A stretch of DNA of 64,000 bases, taken from a candidate division LCP-89 bacterium B3_LCP. Its GTDB lineage: Bacteria > Electryoneota > B3-LCP. Of the stretch, positions 16,826 to 25,597 are shown piece by piece (position 1 is the stretch's first letter; every line of letters starts with the position of its first letter). The DNA lies in NCBI GenBank assembly GCA_005223185.1, contig NJBN01000010.1, positions 1 to 64,000 of the forward strand, written 5' to 3'. A program made the position numbers and the translations under genes. Below the pieces are notes generated by a model. It did no database searches. It was not told the DNA's origin and was given only the letters and a program-made list of their open reading frames with translations.

Positions 16826-16884
16826 GGCTAAACACATGCTTCGTCCACTACGTGTCCAGAAGCATGTCACCTGTTCGTTAGACC
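16826..16884 (+). other. attC-like recombination site candidate
   Basis: A 59-base imperfect palindrome. GGCTAAAC (16826-16833) can pair with GTTAGACC (16877-16884), which contains GTTAGAC, a perfect fit to the integron R' core GTTRRRY. Inside, ACATGCTTC (16834-16842) pairs with GAAGCATGT (16859-16867). Length and outer core resemble short attC sites. Against it, the R'' core has a mismatch, the unpaired spacers are lopsided (0 and 9 bases), and there is no integrase or second site in the window. Confidence 0.3.
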
Positions 16885-16919
16885 TAATACAAAAACAACA
16901 ATTACTTACGGAGGAGATC

Positions 16920-17411
16920 ATGAAATTTAAACTGAAATCGGAAATGCTAGTTGTAGTTTTGATTTTGCTTTCACTAATAAATATAGGTTCTTATATCTGG
17001 CCTAAACTTTGTAAGACTGAGGCTAAAAATCTCCCAGACAGCCAATTAGAGAATATCAAACTTGTCAATATTAAACTAAGCAGCAAGGGTAGTGATAGCT
17101 GGTTGATCACTGGTGAAATCTTCAATAATTCGGAATTAACATTAACTGAAGTAAACATAAAATTCTCGTTAATTTTAAGTTCAGGAAATGAAGAATCTAT
17201 TCCTTCAATAACTTTCCCTGATCGGATAGAAGTAGAGTCTAATATTGACATAGGAGAAACTATTTTATCAAGGAAAATAACCGAGAACGTTAGTATCAGT
17301 CCTGGTTTCTCTGAAGGATTAGAGCATGAGATTTATTTTCAACAAGTTTCTGGAGTGCAAAAAGCTGAATTTATAATTATATCTGCGAAAGGGCATTATA
17401 AAGATCGATAG
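16920..17411 (+). CDS. membrane-anchored extracytoplasmic protein of unknown function
   Basis: The ATG at 16920 follows GGAGGAGATC; a longer reading to 16758 crosses the palindromes and is rejected. Of 163 residues, 8-28 form a single membrane anchor. The rest is a beta-rich domain with 'WLITGEIFNNSELTLTEV' and 'GHYKDR', reminiscent of FxLYD-type cell-envelope domains. No enzyme motif is seen. The base composition is clearly more A+T-rich than the flanking metabolic genes, as in the next gene, which suggests the pair was acquired together. It is preceded by the attC-like hairpin. Confidence 0.65.
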   Translation: MKFKLKSEMLVVVLILLSLINIGSYIWPKLCKTEAKNLPDSQLENIKLVNIKLSSKGSDSWLITGEIFNNSELTLTEVNIKFSLILSSGNEESIPSITFPDRIEVESNIDIGETILSRKITENVSISPGFSEGLEHEIYFQQVSGVQKAEFIIISAKGHYKDR

Positions 17412-17440
17412 ATAATGCGGTACAATTTAGGATAAGAAGT

Positions 17441-18094
17441 ATGAAGAAATGTGTCTATTGTGGGGAAAGAGAAGCGAACACAAATGACCATATACCGCCG
17501 ATATGTCTTTTCCCTGTGCCAAGACCGTCAAATCTAATTACGGTCCCATGTTGCACTATTTGTAATGGAAAATATGGACAAGATGATGAACAAATAAGAA
17601 ATATTCTAACATTTTTAGGCTCAACTGAAAACCACCCTGCAATAGTAAATCAAATTGCCAATAAACGTGATAGATCGTTCAAGAAAAAAGGTGGTGAGTC
17701 AAAACTTGAATATTTGATTAATAATTCAGTATTAGTTGATTTTCATACGAAAGGTGGTATATATTTGGGGAAGAAATCAGCCTTTAATTTCGACAATCCA
17801 ATGTGGGATAAGTTTTTTAATAGAATGGCAAGGGGGCTGCTACATCATGAAAACTCTTTTGGCTACGTCGAATGTACAACTGATTGGAAAAAACTTGAAG
17901 AGAATATCACACCAGAAGATGTTCCAGAGGATTTAAAGATAGCAATCCAATATGGGAAGCTAGTAATAATAGGTGATAATATCTTTCAGTATATCGGCTG
18001 TTTTCATCCAAGCATTATAACTTCTTTATGGTTCCTTATTTTCTATGGAGGAGTTGTTTTCAAAGTAATGATTAAAGAAGAGGCTTCTGGCTAA
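17441..18094 (+). CDS. HNH-endonuclease-like protein
   Basis: 217 residues. The N-terminus has an HNH/zinc-finger nuclease pattern: C4-x2-C7 ('CVYCG'), then 'NDHIPP' (15-20) with the catalytic-type Asp-His, then C38-x2-C41-N ('CTICN'). The remaining ~165 residues have no motif I recognise and end in a hydrophobic stretch ('SLWFLIFYGGVVF'). A DNA- or RNA-cutting role fits the head of the protein but is unproven. It lies 29 bases after the previous AT-rich gene, probably cotranscribed, between a palindromic element and the sdh operon. Its isolation and composition suggest horizontal transfer, possibly a defence gene. Confidence 0.65.
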   Translation: MKKCVYCGEREANTNDHIPPICLFPVPRPSNLITVPCCTICNGKYGQDDEQIRNILTFLGSTENHPAIVNQIANKRDRSFKKKGGESKLEYLINNSVLVDFHTKGGIYLGKKSAFNFDNPMWDKFFNRMARGLLHHENSFGYVECTTDWKKLEENITPEDVPEDLKIAIQYGKLVIIGDNIFQYIGCFHPSIITSLWFLIFYGGVVFKVMIKEEASG

Positions 18095-18128
18095 AGCAGC
18101 TCCATTTCTACACAAGTAACATTAAACC

Positions 18129-18182
18129 AGTCTCTTCAGAGACTTTGTATAAAATAATTGAGCACCATAATTCATTATGGTG
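18129..18182. repeat. two-hairpin intergenic element, copy 2
   Basis: AGTCTCT (18129-18135) pairs with AGAGACT (18138-18144). After an A-rich spacer and TGAG, CACCATAAT (18163-18171) pairs with ATTATGGTG (18174-18182). Compared with 15149-15168, one stem pair has changed from G-C to T-A on both sides, keeping the pairing. It ends 15 bases before the sdhC ribosome site. Confidence 0.6.
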
Positions 18183-18209
18183 TGAAAAACATAAATAAGG
18201 AGCTTCCCC

Positions 18210-18560
18210 ATGCACTACAAATGGAAAACCGGGATGTGGGCTTTCGTGATGCATCGCGTCACAGGCTTGGCGCTGACGGTCTATCTGATCATGCACATTA
18301 ACGTGGTCAGCAGCCTGCACGATCCCGGCAGTTTCAATAAGACCATGGCGTTCTTGGGTCAACCACTCTTCAGAGTGCTGGAATTAGGACTGCTGGCAGC
18401 GGTGATCTATCACGGCTTGAACGGCGTGCGTGTCTTCCTGATCGACTTCTGCAACCGCACTAAGAATCATGCAGCCATCTTCTGGATCTTAGCCGCAACC
18501 GGGTCTGTCATTTTCATTGTCGGAGCATATCCCTTGTTGCATCACGCTGGTATATTCTAA
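18210..18560 (+). CDS. sdhC: succinate dehydrogenase cytochrome b subunit
   Basis: 116 residues with three membrane helices, preceded by AAGGAG. 'MHRVTGLALTVYLIMH' (14-29) carries the conserved Arg16 and His29, and 'YHGLNGVR' (67-74) contains His68. H29 and H68 are candidate haem b ligands. It anchors the SdhAB head and carries electrons to (or from) quinone. First gene of the sdhCDAB order, followed 16 bases later by the second anchor subunit. Either respiratory direction, succinate oxidation or fumarate reduction, is compatible. Confidence 0.9.
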   Translation: MHYKWKTGMWAFVMHRVTGLALTVYLIMHINVVSSLHDPGSFNKTMAFLGQPLFRVLELGLLAAVIYHGLNGVRVFLIDFCNRTKNHAAIFWILAATGSVIFIVGAYPLLHHAGIF

Positions 18561-18576
18561 AATGAAAGGAGACAAA

Positions 18577-18945
18577 ATGGATCGAGGAATCGGCAGCGGT
18601 GGGGCTTTCGCCTGGTTCTTTCAGAGGATTTCCGGCGTGTTTCTGCTGGTTGCTCTGCTGGCTCATTTCTGGGTGCTGCACTACGTTTCCGGAGGTGACG
18701 TTACCTTTCAGATAGTCGCCCAGAGGCTGGCAACGCCCATCTGGAAAACCATTGACCTGGCTTTTTTAGTGTTAGCCATAATCCACGGCTTCAACGGTTT
18801 CATCATGGTCATACATGATTATATCCACAATCACAATCTCAGATTGGTTTTGGTTTCCTTTATATGGATCGCGGGCATCGTGCTGGGACTATTAGGAACC
18901 ATCACCATCATATCATTTCAGGCACCGGCGGGGGGTGGATTATGA
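18577..18945 (+). CDS. sdhD: succinate dehydrogenase membrane anchor subunit
   Basis: The ATG at 18577 follows AAAGGAGACAAA; an upstream in-frame ATG at 18562 overlaps that site. 122 residues, three membrane helices. '[16 protein letters not shown]' (15-30) mirrors the sdhC opening, and '[16 protein letters not shown]' (67-82) supplies H70 and H80. With sdhC it forms the quinone- and haem-binding membrane domain. The stop overlaps the sdhA start by 4 bases, so translation is coupled. Confidence 0.9.
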   Translation: MDRGIGSGGAFAWFFQRISGVFLLVALLAHFWVLHYVSGGDVTFQIVAQRLATPIWKTIDLAFLVLAIIHGFNGFIMVIHDYIHNHNLRLVLVSFIWIAGIVLGLLGTITIISFQAPAGGGL

Positions 18946-20696
18946 TCTATCATCAACATGAAGTGGTAATCATCGGAGCCGGTTTGGCTGGTTCGCGTGC
19001 TGCCCTGGAAGTATCCAAAGTCGCTGACTGCGCTGTCATATCGAAGATATTCCCTTCGCGCTCTCATTCAGGAGCCGCACAGGGTGGTATGGGCGCTTCC
19101 CTGGGTAACTTAGATGACGATAACTGGGAATTTCACATGTTCGATACCGTCAAGGGATCGGATTATTTGGGCGATCAAGATGCCGCCGAAATCTTAGCGA
19201 AAGATGCACCCGAAGTTATCTACGAACTGGAACACTTAGGCGCTCCCTTCTCACGCACTCCCGAGGGTAAGATCGCTCAGAGGAAGTTCGGCGGGCACAC
19301 TCTGAACTTCGGTGAAAAACCGGCTTTAAGGGCTTGCTACAGCGCTGATTACACCGGTCATGTCCTCCTACACACGCTCTTTGAACAGTGCATCAAGCAT
19401 AGCGTGCGCTTTTACTCAGAATTTCAGATGGTTCATCTTATAGTCAAAGATAACGTCTGCCGCGGCATCGTAGCCTGGGATATCTGCAACGGTGGTCTGC
19501 ACGTATTCCGTGCTAAGGCGGTGTTGTTTGCCACCGGTGGCTACGGAAGAGCTTACAAGATAACCACCAATGCTCACGCCAACACCGGCGACGGTCTGGG
19601 AATGGTCTTGAACGCCGGTCTTCCTCTGGAAGATATGGAATTCGTCCAGTTTCACCCCACCGGAATCTATCGCAACGGTATCCTCATGACCGAAGGGGCG
19701 AGGGGTGAAGGAGCTTATCTGCTCAACAAGGACGGTGAACGCTTCATGAAGCACTATGCTCCAACACTCATGGAGTTGGCTCCACGGGACATGGTGGCTC
19801 GAGCCATCCAGACAGAGATCAACGAAGGGCGCGGCTGCCAATCTCCGGAACAGAAAGAGCAGGGCATTCCCGGCGATTTCGTTCACCTTGATATATCCCA
19901 TTTGGGTGAAGCCAAGCTGAGAGAAGTTCTGCCGCAGATATTTGATCTCGCTCGCAATTTCGCGGGAGTGGACGTTGCCAAAGAACCCACGCCCATTCAG
20001 CCTACAGCGCATTACAGTATGGGTGGCATCCCCTGCACGACCGATGGCAGGGTTATTTCGGACCATGATAACACCATCGTCCGGGGTCTGTACGCCGCCG
20101 GCGAATGTGCCTGCATCAGCGTTCATGGAGCTAACCGGCTGGGGTGCAATTCTACTCTGGATGCTACTCTATACGGTCGCAGAACAGGGCATACTATCGC
20201 CAGGGACGTCGGTGATATGATTTACGAGGAACTCCCAGCTGACGGACCCGATGAAGCGCAGAAAAACCTGCAATGGTTCTTCGATGCTGATGGCAGGGAA
20301 AACGTAGCTGATATCCGTTCTGAACTGCAGGATACCATGATGATCAACTGCGGCATTTTCAGAGAAGAGAAGCTTTTGACAGAACAGTTGGGAATCATCA
20401 AAAATCTGCAGGATCGCTTCGGGAAGATCGGCGTAAAGGACAAGAACCAGCAGTTCAACACGGAAGTCATGGAAGCGATGGAGCTGGGACACCTGCTGAA
20501 CTTTTCTGAGGTGATAGTCACTGGGGCAGTAGCGAGGCAGGAGAGCCGCGGCGCGCACGCTCGCAACGATTTTACCGACCGGGACGATAAAAACTGGTTG
20601 AAACACACCCTGGCTTATCGTGAAAATGGCGACATCCGCTTAGATTTCAAACCGGTGATCATAACCCGCTTCGAACCAAAAGAAAGGAAATACTGA
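18942..20696 (+). CDS. sdhA: succinate dehydrogenase/fumarate reductase flavoprotein subunit
   Basis: 584 residues from the ATG overlapping the sdhD stop. FAD-binding '[11 protein letters not shown]' (10-20); '[16 protein letters not shown]' (38-53), whose His42 is the expected covalent FAD site; and catalytic-site segments '[10 protein letters not shown]', '[15 protein letters not shown]', '[11 protein letters not shown]', 'HYSMGGI' and '[15 protein letters not shown]'. It interconverts succinate and fumarate at the cytoplasmic (or matrix-like) face. All the usual catalytic residues appear present. The stop is two bases before the sdhB start. Confidence 0.97.
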   Translation: MIYHQHEVVIIGAGLAGSRAALEVSKVADCAVISKIFPSRSHSGAAQGGMGASLGNLDDDNWEFHMFDTVKGSDYLGDQDAAEILAKDAPEVIYELEHLGAPFSRTPEGKIAQRKFGGHTLNFGEKPALRACYSADYTGHVLLHTLFEQCIKHSVRFYSEFQMVHLIVKDNVCRGIVAWDICNGGLHVFRAKAVLFATGGYGRAYKITTNAHANTGDGLGMVLNAGLPLEDMEFVQFHPTGIYRNGILMTEGARGEGAYLLNKDGERFMKHYAPTLMELAPRDMVARAIQTEINEGRGCQSPEQKEQGIPGDFVHLDISHLGEAKLREVLPQIFDLARNFAGVDVAKEPTPIQPTAHYSMGGIPCTTDGRVISDHDNTIVRGLYAAGECACISVHGANRLGCNSTLDATLYGRRTGHTIARDVGDMIYEELPADGPDEAQKNLQWFFDADGRENVADIRSELQDTMMINCGIFREEKLLTEQLGIIKNLQDRFGKIGVKDKNQQFNTEVMEAMELGHLLNFSEVIVTGAVARQESRGAHARNDFTDRDDKNWLKHTLAYRENGDIRLDFKPVIITRFEPKERKY

Positions 20697-20698
20697 TC

Positions 20699-21403
20699 AT
20701 GAATACAGTATTCAAGATATATCGCTTCGACCCGGAATCGGGCCGCAATCCCCGCTATCAGTACTTCGAAATTGACGTCACCAAGGGGCAGACCGTGCTG
20801 GATGCGTTAATTGAGATAAAAGCCCACAAAGACGGTTCTTTAGTATTTCGGCGATCCTGTCGCAGCGGTATCTGTGGTTCCTGCGCCATGCAGATCAACG
20901 GCTTGAACAAGCTTGCCTGCGAAACCCAGGTCGAAGACCTGAAATCGAAGACGGTGACGATCGATCCGCTGCCGGGCTTCAAACCGATCAAGGACTTGGC
21001 AGTGGATATGGAGCCGTTCTACGATAAACTACGAGCGGTTCTGCCCTACCTGATCAATCCCGACTCTCCACCAACGGATAAGGAAAGGATCCAATCACCG
21101 GAAGAGTTCAAGATGATCGAACTGGCGACCTCTTGCATCCTCTGTGGAGGCTGCACCTCGTCCTGTCCCAGCTTCTGGGCAGACAAGGCGTATTTAGGAC
21201 CGGCGGCTTTGGTGAAAGCCTACCGCTACGTGTTCGATACCCGCGACAGAGGTTATTCTGACCGGTCAGGTGTGGTGAACAACAAGCACGGGTTGTGGCG
21301 CTGTCACACCATCATGAACTGCAACGACGCCTGTCCCAAGCACATCTTCCCCACCGAAGGGATCAGTTTGCTGAAGAGGAAGGTGGTTGAGGAAAAGTAC
21401 TAA
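20699..21403 (+). CDS. sdhB: succinate dehydrogenase iron-sulfur subunit
   Basis: 234 residues. The [2Fe-2S] ligands are C54, C59, C62 and C74 ('CRSGICGSCAMQINGLNKLAC'-type loop, residues 54-74). The C-terminal ferredoxin domain has C146, C149, C152 and C156 ('CILCGGCTSSC') and C202, C208, C212 ('CHTIMNCNDACP'), enough for the [4Fe-4S] and [3Fe-4S] clusters. It transfers electrons between the FAD subunit and the membrane quinone site. Last gene of the sdhCDAB operon. Confidence 0.97.
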   Translation: MNTVFKIYRFDPESGRNPRYQYFEIDVTKGQTVLDALIEIKAHKDGSLVFRRSCRSGICGSCAMQINGLNKLACETQVEDLKSKTVTIDPLPGFKPIKDLAVDMEPFYDKLRAVLPYLINPDSPPTDKERIQSPEEFKMIELATSCILCGGCTSSCPSFWADKAYLGPAALVKAYRYVFDTRDRGYSDRSGVVNNKHGLWRCHTIMNCNDACPKHIFPTEGISLLKRKVVEEKY

Positions 21404-21473
21404 TTGGAAGAATGCAGAATGTAGAATGTGGAATATAGAATTGGGGATGGGTAGTAGTTAAATAAATTCTGGC

Positions 21474-21497
21474 CGGGCAGATGAATCGGGCTGCCCG
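21474..21497 (+). other. small hairpin after the sdh operon
   Basis: CGGGCAG (21474-21480) and CTGCCCG (21491-21497) form a 7-bp stem in the gap after sdhB. There is no U-tract, so termination is doubtful. The gap also holds a degenerate GAATGTAGAAT-type microrepeat at 21411-21442. Confidence 0.3.
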
Positions 21498-21531
21498 ACG
21501 AGGCAATGAATAACCTGAGGAGGTAATTATC

Positions 21532-22638
21532 ATGAAAATCCGAAGCAACTTAAAAAAGCATTTGTTTATCGTGGCGACAGGTATTGCTGCTGTGTACCTG
21601 TCCCTGATGTTTTGGTCTTGTACGGGCCAAAAAATGACTAATCCAACACAGCAAGCCTATGAATTAAGAATTAATGGAAACGCTGATTCGGCAAAGGTAA
21701 TACTCGAACAGGCCTTAACAGCTGACTCAACAAATGCTGCTGCCTGGTTTGAGCTCGCACGGACTAAGCATCATATTGGTTTGGGAAATCCCCGTGAACT
21801 ATTCGGAGCACTGGGGGATTTACATCAAACCATTACCAAAGCGGTTGAACATGATCCTGGCAATGTGATATATTCATATTACCATGGAGCTGTATCATTT
21901 ACTCTTGCCTACGCTGCTCTCATGATGGGCCAACCGGACGCGGGGGAAAAGGTCGCTGGGGCAGTCTCTTCCTATGAAGCTGTTCTGAAACTCAAACCTG
22001 ATTATCTTGAAGCCAAGCTTTTCCTGGTTGAAATATTGGGACTTCCCGCGAATATGGGCGGTGATTCGACTCAAGCTGAGGCTTATGCACACCAGCTTGA
22101 AGAGGTAGATGCCGTTTTTGGAGCCAAAGCGAGAGAATTACGTTTACCTGAAGATGCCGATAAAGTAGCATTCTGGCAGAAAGTCGTAGAAGAAAATCCA
22201 GGTAATGCTGATGCCTTGGAACAACTGGGAAAGGCGTACCTGTATCAGGAGAACACAGAAGAAGGCATAAAATACTTTGAAGAAGCCTTGAAAGCGGACC
22301 AGGAAAGACAACGTCTGATGTTAGATTTGGCCAGGTATTATTCAATGGTTGGGAGGCAGGATACAGTGAAAAAAGAAGTCGTCTTTCCATTAGCGGAAGA
22401 ATATATACAAAGATACCTTGCGACTGAGCCGATTCCGCCGCTGAAAGCTTATGCCATCGGATTCTTATCCAGTGTTAAATCTGGTTTGGGCGATAAAGAA
22501 GCTGCCAATAAGCTCCGAAAAGAGGCAAAGGTAATAGACCCAAATTATTCCAAGGCTTCTGGGATACCGGGCGCAATGCTGTTTACAAAACCGGATGAGA
22601 TTTCTCATCAACACACCTATTTCTTCCGGCCGTTTTAA
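21532..22638 (+). CDS. TPR-repeat lipoprotein
   Basis: 368 residues after a GAGGAGGTAATTATC ribosome site. Residues 10-30 form a signal segment ending in a lipobox-like 'LMFWSC', so the mature protein is probably lipid-anchored at Cys30. The body is helical with tetratricopeptide-like units: 'AWFELARTKHHIGLGNPREL', 'VIYSYYHGAVSFTLAYAALM', 'DALEQLGKAYLYQENTEEGI' and 'YFEEALKADQERQRLMLDLA'. Such proteins scaffold protein complexes in the periplasm. Nothing indicates a specific partner. It stands alone between the sdh operon and a palindrome-rich gap. Confidence 0.8.
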   Translation: MKIRSNLKKHLFIVATGIAAVYLSLMFWSCTGQKMTNPTQQAYELRINGNADSAKVILEQALTADSTNAAAWFELARTKHHIGLGNPRELFGALGDLHQTITKAVEHDPGNVIYSYYHGAVSFTLAYAALMMGQPDAGEKVAGAVSSYEAVLKLKPDYLEAKLFLVEILGLPANMGGDSTQAEAYAHQLEEVDAVFGAKARELRLPEDADKVAFWQKVVEENPGNADALEQLGKAYLYQENTEEGIKYFEEALKADQERQRLMLDLARYYSMVGRQDTVKKEVVFPLAEEYIQRYLATEPIPPLKAYAIGFLSSVKSGLGDKEAANKLRKEAKVIDPNYSKASGIPGAMLFTKPDEISHQHTYFFRPF

Positions 22639-22892
22639 AATCTGAAAAGTAGGTTGGACGGCGGATGGCCCGGACAGCTTGATGTTTGGGTAGGAGCCAT
22701 TTTGCGTCCCGCTTGAGCGGGAACGAAGCATGTTTGTATCCAATCTCATTCAACCGTAGGGCGGGGGTGCTTCCCCCGCCAAACGGACCCCGATATTTAG
22801 TAAGCGTCAGGTCACATCCCGCTGAGGCGGGACAGGACCTGACGCAACACGGAGAAAAATGGAACCTTGAGCAGAATGACCAACCCCAATAA
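22639..22892. repeat. cluster of GC-rich intergenic palindromes
   Basis: At least three hairpins: CCCGCTTGAGCGGG near 22708, GGCGGGGG-TGCTT-CCCCCGCC near 22761-22781, and a nested structure at 22804-22845 in which GCGTCAGGTC (22804-22813) pairs with GACCTGACGC (22836-22845) and encloses TCCCGC (22817-22822)/GCGGGA (22827-22832). GCGTCAGGTC also occurs in the palindromic gap near 1948, so these belong to a dispersed repeat family. No gene is seen here. Confidence 0.6.
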
Positions 22893-23066
22893 CCCCACCA
22901 TCACCATCACCATCATCCGCTGGGTGCTAGGATATGGGATGGACTGGGCTCCGGGATTGCTGTATATCATCTGCTGGTTATCGACACGAAGATGAAGCTG
23001 TACCACACCAATAACTTAATGCAGGGCAAAGACTACTGTAATCTCCAGTACGTGTGTGAAGGATAA
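22893..23066 (+). pseudogene. decayed gene remnant
   Basis: An open stretch of 57 codons ending in TAA at 23064-23066 reads like protein ('RIWDGLGSGIAVYHLLVIDT', then 'MQGKDYCNLQYVCEG') but has a stop immediately upstream and no start codon. The only nearby ATG (22876) is in another frame and runs into a stop after 39 codons. A slippage-prone ATCACC repeat at 22897-22914 lies where the frames would have to join. The 'G-K-D-Y-C-N' ending vaguely recalls the C-terminus of ATC-hydrolase-like proteins; this is a weak guess. Confidence 0.4.
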
Positions 23067-23162
23067 GGATGCACTTTTTTTTAATTATGCAAGAACCTGA
23101 AGTTGTGAAAAGCGTTTAACTGCATAAGTATATCATGAAACAGATAAATCATGGAGGTTAAC

Positions 23163-24539
23163 GTGGCTCTCTCGAAAAAAATGTGGACCAATTTCGCGCT
23201 GATCGTTGTACTGGTAGCGATTACTGGTATCTACAGTTTTGGAAATCTTTCTGCCGCGAAGCCGCTTTCGGAGGGGAGCTTGCCTTTTCTTAAGGTGGAA
23301 GGCCCACACATAGTTGATGATACGGGCAATAAAGTGTTTTTAAAGGGTATCAACTTCGGCAACTGGCTGTTGTGGGAAGGTAAGTCACTTGGATTGGTCA
23401 ATTATGCTGAGCACAAACTACGCTATATGATGGAGGAAAGAATAGATAAAGAAAAAGTGGATTTATTCTTCGAGTTGATAAAAAAACATCTAATCACCAA
23501 AGAAGATTTTCACATCGCCAAAGCCGAGGGACTCAACGTGATAAGACTCCCTTTCCACCACCGTTATGTAAAAGATGAACCAACGGAACTCGACCGGGCT
23601 ATTGAATGGGCGAAGGAAGCCGGGATTTATGTTATCCTGGATTTTCATGCAGCACCGGGTAGCCAGGCTCCTGACTATTTCGCCGACAGCGATGGGACGG
23701 CTTATTTATGGGACCGGCGCGATCATCAGGAAGAATTTATAAGACTGTGGGAAATACTTGCAAAGAGATACAAGAACGAACCCGTGATTGCCGGTTATGA
23801 AATACTCAATGAACCGGTTGCCAAAGAAGGGTGGAAAGTGACAAAACTCTATAAGGAGACAGTTGAGCGCATTCGCAGAATCGATCCTCACCATATCCTT
23901 TTCCTGGACGGCAATAATTACGCCAGCGATCCCAGTGTTCTCGATCCACCATTCGATGACAATGTTGTTTACATGCTTCACGATTACGGTAACTCGGTAA
24001 GGGAAATAAAACAAACAAATAAACAGCAAGGCTGGTTCACTTTTCGGGATAGATATAAAGTCCCTATCATGTGCAGTGAATTTTACATCAGTAGCGACGT
24101 CGAGAAATACTTTGAAAGCGAAGACATTCACTGGGCTCCCTGGATTTATTACAAATTATCTTCAAAATGGCAGGGTTGGATTCACGGTATGGGACGGGAA
24201 AGAAGGAACCGCCTTGATAATATAAGAGAAGAAATATATCGCCTAGTGGAAAACAGCAAAATATCAGACGGTAGCAAAGAAGACATAATAAAGAGGTTGG
24301 ATAAAAACCAATTTAGAGATCTAAAAAATGATATCAGCAGACTTGCTCGAAAAAATATAGTTAACCGAGCCGAATTAGAGAAGTTGGGAGAGGAACTACG
24401 ACAAATCGTTGAGATATCCTGGATAGATACCTTTTGTGATAAAATCAACCAGATGAGTCCAGCAGAATTAGAGGAATTGATACAGCAAATGAGAGAGAGA
24501 AACAGTAAACAGTTCACATCGGATGGATTTTATGAATGA
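23163..24539 (+). CDS. glycoside hydrolase family 5 (cellulase-like)
   Basis: The GTG at 23163 lies 4 bases after GGAGG; an in-frame ATG at 23151 overlaps that site. 458 residues with an N-terminal membrane/signal segment (~8-32). GH5 features: 'VFLKGINFGNWLLWEG' (58-73), R128 in 'VIRLPFHH', 'YVILDFHAAPGSQ' (156-168), acid/base E217 in 'YEILNEP' and nucleophile E306 in 'IMCSEFY'. It should hydrolyse a beta-linked glucan or mannan outside the cytoplasm. Residues ~345-458 form a charged, helix-rich extension not needed for GH5 catalysis, perhaps for surface or protein binding. No neighbouring sugar transporter. Confidence 0.88.
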   Translation: MALSKKMWTNFALIVVLVAITGIYSFGNLSAAKPLSEGSLPFLKVEGPHIVDDTGNKVFLKGINFGNWLLWEGKSLGLVNYAEHKLRYMMEERIDKEKVDLFFELIKKHLITKEDFHIAKAEGLNVIRLPFHHRYVKDEPTELDRAIEWAKEAGIYVILDFHAAPGSQAPDYFADSDGTAYLWDRRDHQEEFIRLWEILAKRYKNEPVIAGYEILNEPVAKEGWKVTKLYKETVERIRRIDPHHILFLDGNNYASDPSVLDPPFDDNVVYMLHDYGNSVREIKQTNKQQGWFTFRDRYKVPIMCSEFYISSDVEKYFESEDIHWAPWIYYKLSSKWQGWIHGMGRERRNRLDNIREEIYRLVENSKISDGSKEDIIKRLDKNQFRDLKNDISRLARKNIVNRAELEKLGEELRQIVEISWIDTFCDKINQMSPAELEELIQQMRERNSKQFTSDGFYE

Positions 24540-24673
24540 ACAATAGGCACAATCCATATTTGATTTATTCTCTCGACCAAATGAGCATTGAATAGATAAT
24601 CGACCTAACTAAAAACATGCGAGATCGTTCGGGGCGGCAATTCACCGAGGATACATTTAACAAATAGACACAC

Positions 24674-25597
24674 ATGCTAAACTCCATCCATTTTCTGCTG
24701 ACATACACCTGCCTGTACGAATGTGATCACTGCTTTCTCTACTGCAATCCCAGAGCCAAGGGAACTTTTACGCTGGAACAACTAAAGACGGTTTTCACTG
24801 AAATTGAAAAAATCGAAAGTATCAAAGAGGTTTACTTCGAAGGCGGTGAACCGTTCTTGTTTTATCCGTTGCTGATGGAAGGCATCAAAATGGCTAAGGC
24901 GACGGACCTTGAAACTGGAATCGTCAGCAATGCCTACTGGGCGACAGCGGTAGAAGATGCCGAACTATGGTTGAGAAGCTGTCGGGAGTTGAAAGTAGAT
25001 GACTTAAGTTTGAGTGATGATGAATTCCATCACGGTGAAGATGATAATCCGGCGGAAAGAGCTTTGCGTGCTGCGCAAAACTTAAACATACCTGTTGACA
25101 CTATCTGCATCGAGAAGCCGACCTTAGAAGTCCCTTCAGATTTAGCTCAAATGAAAGGCGAACCGATCGTGGGTGGTGGAACCCGCTTCAAGGGCAGAGC
25201 CGCGGATAAACTTACTTCTGATCTGCCCTATCGCCCTGTATCCGAATTTACCAGTTGCCCTTATGAAGATTTTGAAAATCCCACACGTGTTCACCTGGAT
25301 TCCTTTGGCAATGTGCAACTATGCCAGGGTATCAGCATCGGCAACATGTGGGAAATCCCCTTATCTGATTTGACTAAAAAGTACGAACCACTGAACCATC
25401 CTATAGCCGGACCGCTTATTGCTGGTGGTCCTGAACGTCTTGCCGCTTCATATTCAGTAAATCTGAAAGGTGGATTTGTGGATGAATGCCATTACTGTTA
25501 CGAAGTCCGCAAGGCCCTATTGGATAAATTCCCAGAATACTTAGCACCAAAGCAGGTTTACGGTTTGGAAGCATTAACTTCTGAATCTGATAAATAA
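24674..25597 (+). CDS. radical SAM protein
   Basis: 307 residues. C13-x3-C17-x2-C20 ('CLYECDHC') is the [4Fe-4S] radical SAM motif, with an extra Cys24. 'YFEGGEPFLFYP' is the SAM-binding GGEP loop. A C-terminal 'CPYEDF', 'LCQGISIGNMWEIPL' and 'DECHYCYEVR' resemble the cysteine-bearing SPASM/Twitch-like tails of peptide- or protein-modifying members. The substrate is unknown; no small precursor peptide gene is visible in the 134-base gap upstream or 64-base gap downstream. No ribosome site is obvious at the ATG. Confidence 0.82.
   Translation: MLNSIHFLLTYTCLYECDHCFLYCNPRAKGTFTLEQLKTVFTEIEKIESIKEVYFEGGEPFLFYPLLMEGIKMAKATDLETGIVSNAYWATAVEDAELWLRSCRELKVDDLSLSDDEFHHGEDDNPAERALRAAQNLNIPVDTICIEKPTLEVPSDLAQMKGEPIVGGGTRFKGRAADKLTSDLPYRPVSEFTSCPYEDFENPTRVHLDSFGNVQLCQGISIGNMWEIPLSDLTKKYEPLNHPIAGPLIAGGPERLAASYSVNLKGGFVDECHYCYEVRKALLDKFPEYLAPKQVYGLEALTSESDK

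Noticed and set aside
19416-20126. 236-codon minus-strand open frame inside sdhA
   Set aside because: Opposite a gene whose every motif is accounted for; no family resemblance.
22797-22860. CRISPR-like repeat
   Set aside because: Only one palindrome copy, no regular repeat-spacer spacing and no cas genes in the window.
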